DNA of 7,697 bases. Origin: Alphaproteobacteria bacterium (lineage in GTDB: Bacteria > Pseudomonadota > Alphaproteobacteria > Micropepsales > Micropepsaceae). Positions 1-5,237 of the stretch are shown piece after piece. The stretch's first letter is position 1. Each line of letters begins with the position of its first letter. The notes beneath the pieces are model-generated. The model made no database searches. It saw nothing but the letters and a program-made list of their open reading frames with translations, and was not told the origin of the DNA. The translations under genes and the position numbers were made by a program. The stretch lies in contig JAATGK010000288.1 of assembly GCA_015654715.1 (NCBI GenBank), positions 1-7,697 on the forward strand. Reading direction: 5' to 3'.

Positions 1-148
1 CCATGCCCCGGGCCTTAGCAACGTCGCCGAGCGCGGCGAGAAACACAGCCGGATTGGGGTCGGCCATGGTCGCCGTGAGGTACTCGGCAATCGCCTCGTC
101 GTTGTCGAGATATTCGGCCGCGTCGAACGGCTTCACATCCGCTTTCAT
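1..148 (-). CDS. HigA-like addiction-module antidote protein, N-terminal part (runs off left edge)
   Basis: This is the first 49 codons of a gene that continues beyond position 1. The visible protein begins MKADVKPFDAAEYLDNDEAI and ends LAALGDVAKARGM. The segments 'DAAEYLDNDEAIAEYL' and 'FLAALGDVAKARG' are the usual opening of the HI1420/TIGR02684-type antidote proteins, in which an XRE helix-turn-helix follows; that HTH would lie outside the window. The ATG is 3 nt after the toxin stop codon, and AAGGAG sits about 8 nt upstream inside the end of the toxin gene, so the start is well supported and translation is probably coupled. The family role is to bind and neutralise the toxin encoded just upstream and, through its HTH, to repress the shared promoter. 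Family assignment comes from recognised sequence pattern and gene order; it is strong although the DNA-binding half is not visible. Confidence 0.85.
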   Translation of the reverse strand, partial: MKADVKPFDAAEYLDNDEAIAEYLTATMADPNPAVFLAALGDVAKARGM

Positions 149-151
149 CGC

Positions 152-436
152 TCACTCCTTCAACTCGGCCGCCATCCGTTTGGCGCGGGCAATATCGGAT
201 TTCTGGCTCGCCTTGTCGCCGCCGACGAGCAGCACATACACGGTGTTCCCCGTTCGCACGTAATAGATCCGGTATCCGGGTCCGGTGTGTATCCGCATCT
301 CGGAAACGCCTTCGCCAACCGGCGCGCAGTCCCCGAAATTGCCGAACGTCGCACTTCTCAGGCGCGCCAGAACTCTGGCCTTGGCTTTCTGGTCCACCAA
401 TTCACGCAGCCAGAGGTCGAACACGGCCGACCGCAA
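152..436 (-). CDS. HigB/RelE-superfamily toxin (HI1419/Gp49-like type II TA toxin)
   Basis: A 94-residue protein of normal length for the family. Recognisable blocks in order are VFDLWLREL (residues 5-13), KARVLARLR (19-27), GNFGDCAPVGEGVSEMRIHTGPGYRIYYVR (about 32-61) and LLVGGDKASQKSDIARAK (69-86). The 'GEGVSEMRI..GPGYRIYYVR' strand pair and 'GGDK..Q..DI..A' tail are the hallmark of the RelE/ParE-fold toxins paired with HI1420-like antidotes. In characterised HigB/RelE relatives the toxin cleaves mRNA on the ribosome; that is family knowledge, not shown here. The gene is toxin-first, followed after 3 nt by its antitoxin. The start is uncertain: no ATG or GTG fits, and the frame opens after a TAA at 455-457, so TTG at 434-436 is the most plausible initiator. 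AAGAAG lies about 12 nt upstream of it. Confidence 0.88.
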   Translation of the reverse strand: MRSAVFDLWLRELVDQKAKARVLARLRSATFGNFGDCAPVGEGVSEMRIHTGPGYRIYYVRTGNTVYVLLVGGDKASQKSDIARAKRMAAELKE

Positions 437-456
437 AAGCGTGATCGTCTTCTTTT

Positions 457-485
457 ATTGTATCCAATTGGATACAACCCCGCAA
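457..485 (-). promoter_or_regulatory. Promoter of the HigB/HigA-like module
   Basis: Reading the minus strand, TTGCGG (480-485) and TACAAT (457-462) are separated by exactly 17 nt, a good sigma70-type arrangement. Transcription would begin about 20-25 nt before the TTG start of the toxin, giving a very short leader. A perfect palindrome fills most of the spacer and the -10 box. This is a sequence-based prediction without transcript evidence. Confidence 0.65.
458..477. promoter_or_regulatory. 20-bp perfect palindrome, probable operator of the TA module
   Basis: TTGTATCCAATTGGATACAA reads identically on both strands. It covers the spacer from just after the -35 and five of the six -10 bases, so a protein bound here would block RNA polymerase. 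The likely ligand is the HigA-like antitoxin, alone or with its toxin, as is usual for type II modules. Palindrome and promoter overlap are seen directly; the identity of the binding protein is inferred. Confidence 0.75.
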
Positions 486-540
486 GCCCCATCAGTCTTT
501 AGCGCATTAGGGCGGACGATATTGCATTTGCTACTCAAGA

Positions 541-567
541 GAAAATGGACGCCGGTTCACACCGGCG
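541..567 (-). terminator. Intrinsic terminator of the DUF2975-metallopeptidase operon
   Basis: A perfect 7-bp GC-rich stem (CGCCGGT at 550-556 with ACCGGCG at 561-567, four-base loop TCAC) lies about 30 nt past the metallopeptidase stop codon. On the minus strand it is followed by TCCATTTTCTC, a modest U-rich tail. It separates this operon from the TA module promoter downstream. Confidence 0.6.
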
Positions 568-597
568 CCCATCCGCTTCATGGCTGACCCGGCGCGT

Positions 598-1908
598 TTA
601 CTCCTTTTTCACCGTGAAGCTGCCGGGCTTGGCCCCCGGCACCAGTTTCCATCCTGGTGCCAAATCCAGCGTCCAGCCGGCGCCCGCCAAGTGCGCGCCC
701 TTAGTTGCGGTCGGCGCGGTCACGAACACCTGTTGCCAATTGGCGGACACCAGCGTGCCTTCGCCCGCCACCAGCGCGCCCCATTCGTCGCTGACTTGCA
801 TGCTGGGATAGACCGTGCCTGCCTCGCCCAGCGGCACCAGATCACGCGGATCGAAGCTGACGCGAAAATGCGAACCGAGATTGGGCAGCAGCAGCACCGG
901 CCCATCGACCAGCTTGGCGCGGTAAGCGGCCTTCTCGACCTCCGCGGCGGCGGCGCGTTCGCTTTCGGCGCGGCGTACATCGGCTTCGCCGTAAAGCTTG
1001 GCCCGCGCCACCGCATCGCCCGCGGGCGCTTTCGGCAGCGCGGCCGCCAGCAGGCCGGCAAGATCGGACTTGTCGGTCAGGTTCGCGCGCCAGCCCGGCG
1101 TCAGCGCATCCAGCAACAGACCGTAGGCCGGCCCCGAGGTATACGGAAACGACCGCACCCAGGTCTTTTCACCGGCAGTTAGAAGTTTCACCGCCGCCTG
1201 CCAGTGCGCCGCGGCCCCATCGGCCGATCCCACCCGCACGCCGGTATATTCGGCGAGGCCTTCGTTGATCTCCATCACCCGCTCGCTTTCGCTTGAACCG
1301 GCGAACAGCGCCGCGCGATGGGCGCGGAACGCCAAGGCGTCGCGGATCGCCGCCTCGCGCGGCTTGCCGATGGAGATCAGCGCCGCCGCCAGTGCTCGCC
1401 ATTCGAGCTGCAGCCACAGCCGCCCCTCCAACGTATCGAGGTGCGGATTGGTCGTGTCGGCAGCGATCATGAGATGCAGATCCGGCAGGATCCGGTGGAA
1501 CATCTCATGCGCCAGCAGCCGCCCGCGCCCGGCGCCGTCGCCCCACAGCGGCCACGCCAGCATGGTCCAGCGCTTGCCTTGCCATTCGAGCGCGGTGTTG
1601 GCGGGCAGGATGTCCGGCGGCAGCGTCCCGACCCAAACCCCGTCTTGCGCCCGCAATTGCCCGTTCGCATCCGGCTCGTTGGCGATGATCGTGTGGGTGT
1701 CCTGAGCGATGAACAGCATCGGGCCGTAGAGCGCCTTGCCCCAAGTAACGCCGCCGTCCTTGTCGGACACCGCTTTGGCTTCGGCAAACATCGCCTTGGC
1801 CGCGGCCGTGGTCAGCACCGGCTCGGAATGGGCGGCACTCGTCAGCACCAGCGCGATGCACAAGCCGATCGCGGCATGCAGCGCTTTGCGCCAGACCCCT
1901 TCACGCAT
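598..1908 (-). CDS. Secreted HExxH metallopeptidase-like protein (gluzincin-type motif), otherwise uncharacterised
   Basis: A 436-residue protein. Residues 1-28 look like a Sec signal peptide: basic start (MREGVWRK), hydrophobic core GLCIALVL, probable cleavage after AHS28. The zinc-binding signature HEMFH occupies residues 134-138 within RLLAHEMFHR, with both histidines and the catalytic glutamate present. A later INEGLAEYTG (214-223) resembles the gluzincin helix that donates a third ligand, probably E216 or E220. A conserved-looking SFPYTSGPAYGLLLDAL follows at 253-269. The C-terminal ~100 residues look beta-rich (LLLPNLGSHFRVSF, WTLDLAPGWKLV). I do not recognise a named family and cannot give a substrate. 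The ATG lies inside the end of the upstream regulator gene (8-nt overlap), with AAGGA about 8 nt before it, so it is very likely translated with that operon. The product should act in the periplasm or outside the cell. Confidence 0.8.
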   Translation of the reverse strand: MREGVWRKALHAAIGLCIALVLTSAAHSEPVLTTAAAKAMFAEAKAVSDKDGGVTWGKALYGPMLFIAQDTHTIIANEPDANGQLRAQDGVWVGTLPPDILPANTALEWQGKRWTMLAWPLWGDGAGRGRLLAHEMFHRILPDLHLMIAADTTNPHLDTLEGRLWLQLEWRALAAALISIGKPREAAIRDALAFRAHRAALFAGSSESERVMEINEGLAEYTGVRVGSADGAAAHWQAAVKLLTAGEKTWVRSFPYTSGPAYGLLLDALTPGWRANLTDKSDLAGLLAAALPKAPAGDAVARAKLYGEADVRRAESERAAAAEVEKAAYRAKLVDGPVLLLPNLGSHFRVSFDPRDLVPLGEAGTVYPSMQVSDEWGALVAGEGTLVSANWQQVFVTAPTATKGAHLAGAGWTLDLAPGWKLVPGAKPGSFTVKKE

Positions 1909-2134
1909 GGTCGTCGTCCTTTTCGGGTTCGCCCGGCACCCATTCGATGATCTCGCCGGGCTGGCAGTTCAGCGCGCGGCACAAGGCATCGAGAGTGGAG
2001 AAGCGGACAGCCCGCGCTTTGTTGTTCTTGAGGATGGAAAGATTGGCCAAAGTGATGCCGATGCGGTCGGCCAGATCGGTAAGACTGATCTTCCGTTCGA
2101 ACATCACCCGGTCGAGGTTGAGCTTGATGGCCAT
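1901..2134 (-). CDS. XRE-family (Cro/C1-type) HTH regulator, YozG-like, paired with DUF2975 protein
   Basis: A 77-residue single-domain DNA-binding protein. A five-helix Cro/C1 fold is visible: LDRVMFERKI, SLTDLADRIGIT (recognition HTH about residues 17-35), then NLSILKNNKARAVRFSTLDALCRALNCQPGEIIEW. The end is acidic (EPEKDDDHA). This 'TLDALCRALNCQPGEI' pattern is characteristic of the small regulators commonly encoded beside DUF2975 membrane proteins, known as YozG/YoaS in Bacillus. The ATG lies 2 nt after the DUF2975 stop codon with no convincing Shine-Dalgarno, so initiation probably depends on coupling from the upstream gene. The stop overlaps the start of the metallopeptidase gene. The likely role is autoregulation of this operon, perhaps through the TATCRA elements at 3065-3115; both the target and the effect are inferred. 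Confidence 0.92.
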   Translation of the reverse strand: MAIKLNLDRVMFERKISLTDLADRIGITLANLSILKNNKARAVRFSTLDALCRALNCQPGEIIEWVPGEPEKDDDHA

Positions 2135-2136
2135 AG

Positions 2137-2817
2137 CTAAATCGTCAGATCGTGGTCGCTCTTCAGGGCCAGCCCCTGGCGGAACACTTCCGACAGAGCG
2201 AGGACCAGAAGACCGCTGAAGAAGTAGGAGCTGCCGAACGGCGAACCGCTGCCCATGCTGAAACTGAAGCTGTCTGGGCGCGGCAGGTGGACGGCGGTGC
2301 CGGACACTGTAACCACGGCATGGTGGGACAGATAGTCGAACAGCACATATTCGAACCAGCCTTCGGCAAACGCCGAGATCACCGAATATGCCAGCAGCGA
2401 GACGCCGACGATCTGCACGAGACGCACGGTCTGCCGCGTGAAACTCTCGCCGCGTTCGACATTGCGGAACAGGCGGCGCAGCAGATCGAACAGCAGACCG
2501 AAATACAGCACGCTGAGCAGCGCGATCGGCAGACCGGTGTGCTTGACCAGCTCGACCAGGCCGGTGACATCGCTCACCTGAAGATTGACGCCGTCATGCG
2601 TGAGATAGTTCGCCGTCAGAGTCGAACTCTGGATCGTCACGAAGCCGGGCTGACCGAAGATCTGTACCGCCATCGGTTTCCAATTGGTACCGGATGGCAG
2701 TTTCGGATCGATCACCATCACCACGACGATGGCGAACGCCGCAACCGCCATGGCAATGGTGAAAAACCGGAAAATCCAGCGCAGCACACGCGGCAGCCAA
2801 CGCGTCGTCGATGTCAT
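2137..2817 (-). CDS. DUF2975 family four-helix membrane protein
   Basis: A 226-residue membrane protein with four predicted helices at about residues 15-36, 96-116, 131-151 and 197-216. An extracytoplasmic loop of about 60 residues follows helix 1, and a shorter one lies between helices 3 and 4. DUF2975 hallmarks are present: LFRNVERGESFTRQTVRLVQIVG (116-138) on the cytoplasmic side between helices 2 and 3, and the C-terminal block ALSEVFRQGLALKSDHDLTI. Length is normal for the family. The start is fixed by GGAGGGG at 2825-2831, about 7 nt before ATG. It is co-directional with the XRE gene 2 nt downstream, the standard neighbour of this family. The biochemical role of DUF2975 is unknown to me; a membrane sensor or anti-repressor controlling the XRE protein is a reasonable inference from the fixed pairing. 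Confidence 0.93.
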   Translation of the reverse strand: MTSTTRWLPRVLRWIFRFFTIAMAVAAFAIVVVMVIDPKLPSGTNWKPMAVQIFGQPGFVTIQSSTLTANYLTHDGVNLQVSDVTGLVELVKHTGLPIALLSVLYFGLLFDLLRRLFRNVERGESFTRQTVRLVQIVGVSLLAYSVISAFAEGWFEYVLFDYLSHHAVVTVSGTAVHLPRPDSFSFSMGSGSPFGSSYFFSGLLVLALSEVFRQGLALKSDHDLTI

Positions 2818-2832
2818 AGGAATACCCCTCCG

Positions 2833-3054
2833 TCAGAATTGCCGGGCCAGCGCCCAAAGGTCGGCGGCCACGTCCAACGCGCGCCCCAGACAGACGCGCG
2901 TCGGTTCCTCGGCGCCCATCGCGGCAGATCCGCCGCAAAGCCGGGCCGCCACAAAGCCGATCCCGGTTTGCATTGCTCTGCCGGAACCTCCGGTGTCGAC
3001 GGCCACCACAAAGGCGGCGAACACGACACCCAGGACGACGTTGATAGTTTTCAT
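2833..3054 (-). CDS. Small predicted secreted or membrane-anchored protein, unknown function
   Basis: A 73-residue reading frame beginning MKTINVVLGVVFAAFVVAVD, a short basic start followed by a strongly hydrophobic stretch (residues 5-19) that fits a signal peptide or single N-terminal anchor. The rest is small-residue rich, with two cysteines (C40, C55) that could form a disulfide if exported, and ends DLWALARQF. I chose ATG 3052-3054 over the ATG 21 nt upstream because GGTGAGG lies immediately before it at good spacing. The stop is 15 nt before the DUF2975 start, so it would be the first gene of the operon. I recognise no family. Its position, Shine-Dalgarno and hydrophobic N-terminus favour a real gene, but a non-coding leader remains possible. 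Confidence 0.6.
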   Translation of the reverse strand: MKTINVVLGVVFAAFVVAVDTGGSGRAMQTGIGFVAARLCGGSAAMGAEEPTRVCLGRALDVAADLWALARQF

Positions 3055-3064
3055 GGCCTCACCA

Positions 3065-3115
3065 TATCGAAACACGATGTATCAACATCGACTATCAATA
3101 CCTATTTATCGATAA
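3065..3115. promoter_or_regulatory. Four phased TATCRA elements, candidate operator array
   Basis: TATCGA at 3065, TATCAA at 3080, TATCAA at 3093 and TATCGA at 3107 occur at intervals of 15, 13 and 14 bp in the same orientation. The last is the core of the palindrome TTATCGATAA (3106-3115). The second lies in an inverted repeat CGATGT-ATCA-ACATCG (3075-3090). The array sits in the divergent region between the XRE-containing operon and the aldo/keto reductase, so it could affect both. The repeats are seen directly; binding by the XRE protein is inferred. Confidence 0.5.
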
Positions 3116-3119
3116 ACAA
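3091..3119 (-). promoter_or_regulatory. Candidate promoter of the peptide-DUF2975-XRE-metallopeptidase operon
   Basis: On the minus strand TTGTTT (3114-3119) and GATAGT (3091-3096) are 17 nt apart, a weak sigma70-like match in an AT-rich island within GC-rich DNA. TATCRA elements overlap the spacer and the -10, which would suit a repressed promoter. Other hexamer pairings are possible, so the placement is tentative. Confidence 0.3.
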
Positions 3120-3124
3120 CAATG

Positions 3125-3190
3125 GGAACATGTTCCGCGAGACTCCGATCCTTCGGGGTGGCGCGACTGCCGGAGCGGTGCTAACCGCTC
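3125..3190 (+). promoter_or_regulatory. 5' region of the aldo/keto reductase: palindrome plus two hairpins
   Basis: Three symmetric elements precede the reductase gene. GGAACATGTTCC (3125-3136) is a perfect 12-bp palindrome. A hairpin at 3142-3159 has a 7-bp stem (one G-T pair) around TCCT. A second hairpin at 3173-3190 pairs GAGCGGT with ACCGCTC around GCTA. The Shine-Dalgarno GGAG (3209-3212) is left unpaired about 20 nt further on. No clear -35/-10 pair is visible on the plus strand. The palindrome could be a regulator site and the hairpins leader RNA structure, but neither role is shown. Confidence 0.35.
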
Positions 3191-3218
3191 GGTCGAAAAT
3201 GGAAATCTGGAGACGATC

Positions 3219-4205
3219 ATGAAGCTGAAACCGTTCGGAAAATTACCCGCCATCGTCAGCGAGATCGGCTTCGGCTCCTGGCAGATCGGCTCGGCCTGGG
3301 GCGATGTCAGCGAGGCGGACGGGCGCAACGCGCTTCATACCGCGCTCGATGCCGGCATCACCTTCATCGACACCGCCGACGTTTATGGCGATGGCCGCTC
3401 CGAAACCATCATCCGTGAAGTGCTGAAGGAACGTGGCGGCCCGCGCCCCTTCGTGGCGACCAAGGCGGGACGGCGGCTTAATCCGCATACGGCGGATGGC
3501 TACACCAAGAAAAACCTGGAAGGTTTCATCGATCGCAGCCTCGTCAATCTCGGCGTCGAAAGCCTCGACCTGGTGCAGCTTCACTGCCCGCCGACCGAAG
3601 CGTTGTACCGCCCCGAACTATTTGCGGCGATGGATGAGCTGAAAGCGTCCGGCAAGATCAAAGCCTATGGCGTCAGCGTCGAAAAGGTCGAAGAGGCGCT
3701 GAAGGCGATCGAATTCCCCGGGGTCGTCAGTATCCAGATCATCTACAACATCTTCCGCCAGCGCCCCGCCGAGCTGTTCTTCAAGGAAGCGGCGCGCAAG
3801 AACATCGCGGTGATCGTGCGGGTGCCGCTGGCCAGCGGTCTGCTCACCGGCAAGATCACGGCACAATCAAAATTCGCCGCCGACGATCACCGCAACTTCA
3901 ACCGCCACGGCGAAGCCTTCGATGTCGGCGAGACCTTTGCCGGCGTACCGCTTGAGGCCGGGTTTGCGGCGGTCGAGGAACTGAAGAAGCTGGTACCGCA
4001 GGGCGCCAGCATGTCCCAGTTCGCGCTGCGCTGGATTTTGATGGACCCGGCGGTGACGGTGGTGATCCCCGGCGCACGCAATGCCGAGCAGGCAAGGTCC
4101 AATGCCGAAGCCGCCGCCCTGCCCGCGCTTTCAGGCGCGACAATGGCAGCGGTGCGGGAAATCTACGAACGTCTCATCGCGCCGCACGTGCATCAGCGCT
4201 GGTGA
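3219..4205 (+). CDS. Aldo/keto reductase (NADPH-dependent oxidoreductase, AKR superfamily)
   Basis: A 328-residue protein of typical AKR length with the (beta/alpha)8-barrel landmarks in order: GFGSWQIG (17-24), AGITFIDTADVYGDGRSE (45-62), FVATKAG (78-84), LDLVQLHCP (116-124), GKIKAYGVSV (145-154), QIIYNIFRQ (173-181), VRVPLASGLLTGK (200-212) and VVIPGARN (281-288). The catalytic tetrad is complete: D51, Y56, K82 and H122. Members reduce aldehydes or ketones with NAD(P)H in the cytoplasm; the late VIPGARNAEQARSN region normally contacts the cofactor's 2'-phosphate and adenine. The physiological substrate cannot be deduced. The start follows GGAG by 6 nt. It is the only plus-strand gene here, divergent from the DUF2975 operon and apparently monocistronic, since a terminator follows. 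Confidence 0.95.
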   Translation: MKLKPFGKLPAIVSEIGFGSWQIGSAWGDVSEADGRNALHTALDAGITFIDTADVYGDGRSETIIREVLKERGGPRPFVATKAGRRLNPHTADGYTKKNLEGFIDRSLVNLGVESLDLVQLHCPPTEALYRPELFAAMDELKASGKIKAYGVSVEKVEEALKAIEFPGVVSIQIIYNIFRQRPAELFFKEAARKNIAVIVRVPLASGLLTGKITAQSKFAADDHRNFNRHGEAFDVGETFAGVPLEAGFAAVEELKKLVPQGASMSQFALRWILMDPAVTVVIPGARNAEQARSNAEAAALPALSGATMAAVREIYERLIAPHVHQRW

Positions 4206-4215
4206 CCGCGCGCAC

Positions 4216-4262
4216 GAAGAAAAAGGGCGCCCTCCTGGGAGGGAGAAGACGCCTTTTTCTTC
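4216..4262. terminator. Bidirectional intrinsic terminator between convergent genes
   Basis: GAAGAAAAAGGGCG (4216-4229) pairs with CGCCTTTTTCTTC (4250-4262) over 13 bp with one bulged G. Nested inside is a 5-bp hairpin, CCCTC/GAGGG, at 4230-4243. Because the stem ends in A-runs on one side and T-runs on the other, it serves the reductase (+, stop at 4205) and the UrcA gene (-, stop at 4272). Confidence 0.9.
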
Positions 4263-4271
4263 AGCCGCCCC

Positions 4272-4622
4272 TCAACGCGTGGCAGCAAACTGTGTGAGGA
4301 CCGGTGCATTCACCGCCTCGACCGCTGCGGCGACGGTCTGCTTATGGCAGGCCGCGAAAACTCTTGCGCGGACGACATCCATCGGCCGGTCAGCGCGTTC
4401 GCCGCAGACCGCGCGCGAGGCGGCATCGATACGATCGAGCAGCGCCGCAGCCCCCTGAGGCGTGCCAAGATCGACGTCAGCGAACGGCACATTGATGGCC
4501 TTCTTCTGATACAGGCCGGATCCGGTCGGCGCCGTAGCGGACACGGTAAGGAACGCGGGCTGTGCCATGGCCGGAACGAAAAGAACGGCGGCCAACGCGG
4601 CGGCGGACAAAGTGCGATGCAT
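4272..4622 (-). CDS. UrcA family secreted protein
   Basis: A 116-residue protein that fits the UrcA family (small exported proteins of alphaproteobacteria and related groups, function unknown). Residues 1-20 (MHRTLSAAALAAVLFVPAMA) are a clear signal peptide with AMA cleavage. The mature part shows the family pattern: a strand INVPFADVDLGTPQGAAALLDRIDAASRAVCG (43-74) and a second helix with RVFAACHKQTVAAAVEAVNAP (87-107). Cysteines C73 and C92 are the conserved pair expected to form a disulfide. I chose ATG 4620-4622 because AGAGGGA precedes it and the signal peptide starts there; an open frame extends further upstream but without export or coding character. It is convergent with the reductase and ends 9 nt before the shared terminator. 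Confidence 0.88.
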   Translation of the reverse strand: MHRTLSAAALAAVLFVPAMAQPAFLTVSATAPTGSGLYQKKAINVPFADVDLGTPQGAAALLDRIDAASRAVCGERADRPMDVVRARVFAACHKQTVAAAVEAVNAPVLTQFAATR

Positions 4623-4794
4623 ATCGTTTTCCCTCTGTGCTGTTTGCGTATTCACAGATGGGATGCAGCGAACCGGCTTAAAGGATGCAGATACGACCGC
4701 ATGGAACACCTGCCCATGACGAATGCGGTGCAAATATGGGAAATTCAAACTACTGCGGCAGCGGCGCGCAAATTCGCGATGGAACGGTGTCTGC
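4623..4794. other. Intergenic region upstream of UrcA with repeats
   Basis: I see no gene in these 172 nt. GGATGCAG occurs twice (4661-4668 and 4683-4690), exactly 22 bp apart, about two helical turns. A nested inverted repeat pairs ACCGCAT (4696-4702) with ATGCGGT (4723-4729), and alternatively CATGG (4700-4704) with CCATG (4714-4718). TCTGTG and CACAGA (4634-4639, 4653-4658) bracket a 13-nt loop next to the UrcA Shine-Dalgarno. No convincing promoter or PemK terminator was found. Confidence 0.4.
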
Positions 4795-5232
4795 TTAGTC
4801 GGACCGCTGCAATGGCGCCACATTTCTCGCCCGCAGCAACGCAACGAAGCGGTCGCGCACAAGATCGAAGATACTTTTCGGCAGCAGTCCATACGCAACG
4901 CTTGCGGCATCGCCTTTGCCGGCGAAACGCAAATCGGGGCCCGGCCAGCGGAAGCGGTTGGCTTCTGTCAACACGATCCACGACCGCGCCGAATCCATGC
5001 CGAGGCGCGCTTTGGTTGCCGCCGGAATCTCGACCGCAAAACGCGTATCCTTCGGCGCCGCATGCGTGACGGGAAGAACTGTGACGAGCTTGCCGTCATC
5101 GTCTTGCCCGGCCACCAGAACGATGGCGCAGGGGCGATCCTTGACGCCCTCTTCGCGCCCCTGCCGGTGTTCGTCGAGCCAGAGATAGGCGTAGCGGATC
5201 ACCAAACCGGGCACCGGTTCGGGCAAAGCCAT
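4795..5232 (-). CDS. PemK/MazF-like type II toxin
   Basis: A 145-residue protein of the PemK-like 'plasmid maintenance toxin' group common in alphaproteobacteria. Diagnostic blocks are MALPEPVPGLVIRYAYLW (1-18), EHRQGREEGVKDRPCAIVL (21-39), TVLPVTHAAP (51-60), VEIPAATKARLGMDSARSWIVLTEANRFRWPGPDLR (67-102) and YGLLPKSIFDLVRDRFVAL (114-132). The KDRPC motif corresponds to the conserved charged loop of the MazF fold, and the PVTH and SWIVL strands build the core. MazF/PemK relatives are sequence-specific endoribonucleases; target specificity cannot be read from sequence. The gene starts 5 nt after the Phd-like antitoxin stop with only a weak Shine-Dalgarno, so less toxin than antitoxin should be made. 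It is intact with no frameshift. Confidence 0.9.
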   Translation of the reverse strand: MALPEPVPGLVIRYAYLWLDEHRQGREEGVKDRPCAIVLVAGQDDDGKLVTVLPVTHAAPKDTRFAVEIPAATKARLGMDSARSWIVLTEANRFRWPGPDLRFAGKGDAASVAYGLLPKSIFDLVRDRFVALLRARNVAPLQRSD

Positions 5233-5237
5233 CGGCG

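Noticed and set aside
580..1950. Long plus-strand open frames over the metallopeptidase gene
   Set aside because: Shadows of the minus-strand gene, which has a signal peptide, a zinc motif and a good Shine-Dalgarno.
3125..3136. GGAACATGTTCC considered as an SOS (LexA) box
   Set aside because: GAAC and GTTC are separated by 2 bases, matching neither the alphaproteobacterial GTTC-N7-GTTC nor the Gram-positive GAAC-N4-GTTC arrangement.
3155..3205. Segment resembling the 5' half of a serine tRNA (GCCGGAGCGGT... and TCGAAAA)
   Set aside because: The acceptor and anticodon stems do not pair and no T-arm follows. The similarity rests on the short hairpin at 3173-3190 only.
2152..3222. A 356-codon plus-strand open frame over the DUF2975 gene and the divergent intergenic region
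   Set aside because: Rich in Q, H and R as expected of a reverse-complement shadow, and it crosses an AT-rich promoter region. DUF2975 on the other strand is well supported.
4623..4910. In-frame upstream extension of the UrcA gene, overlapping the PemK-like gene
   Set aside because: The signal peptide begins at 4622 behind a good AGAGGGA; the extension would run through the end of the toxin gene.
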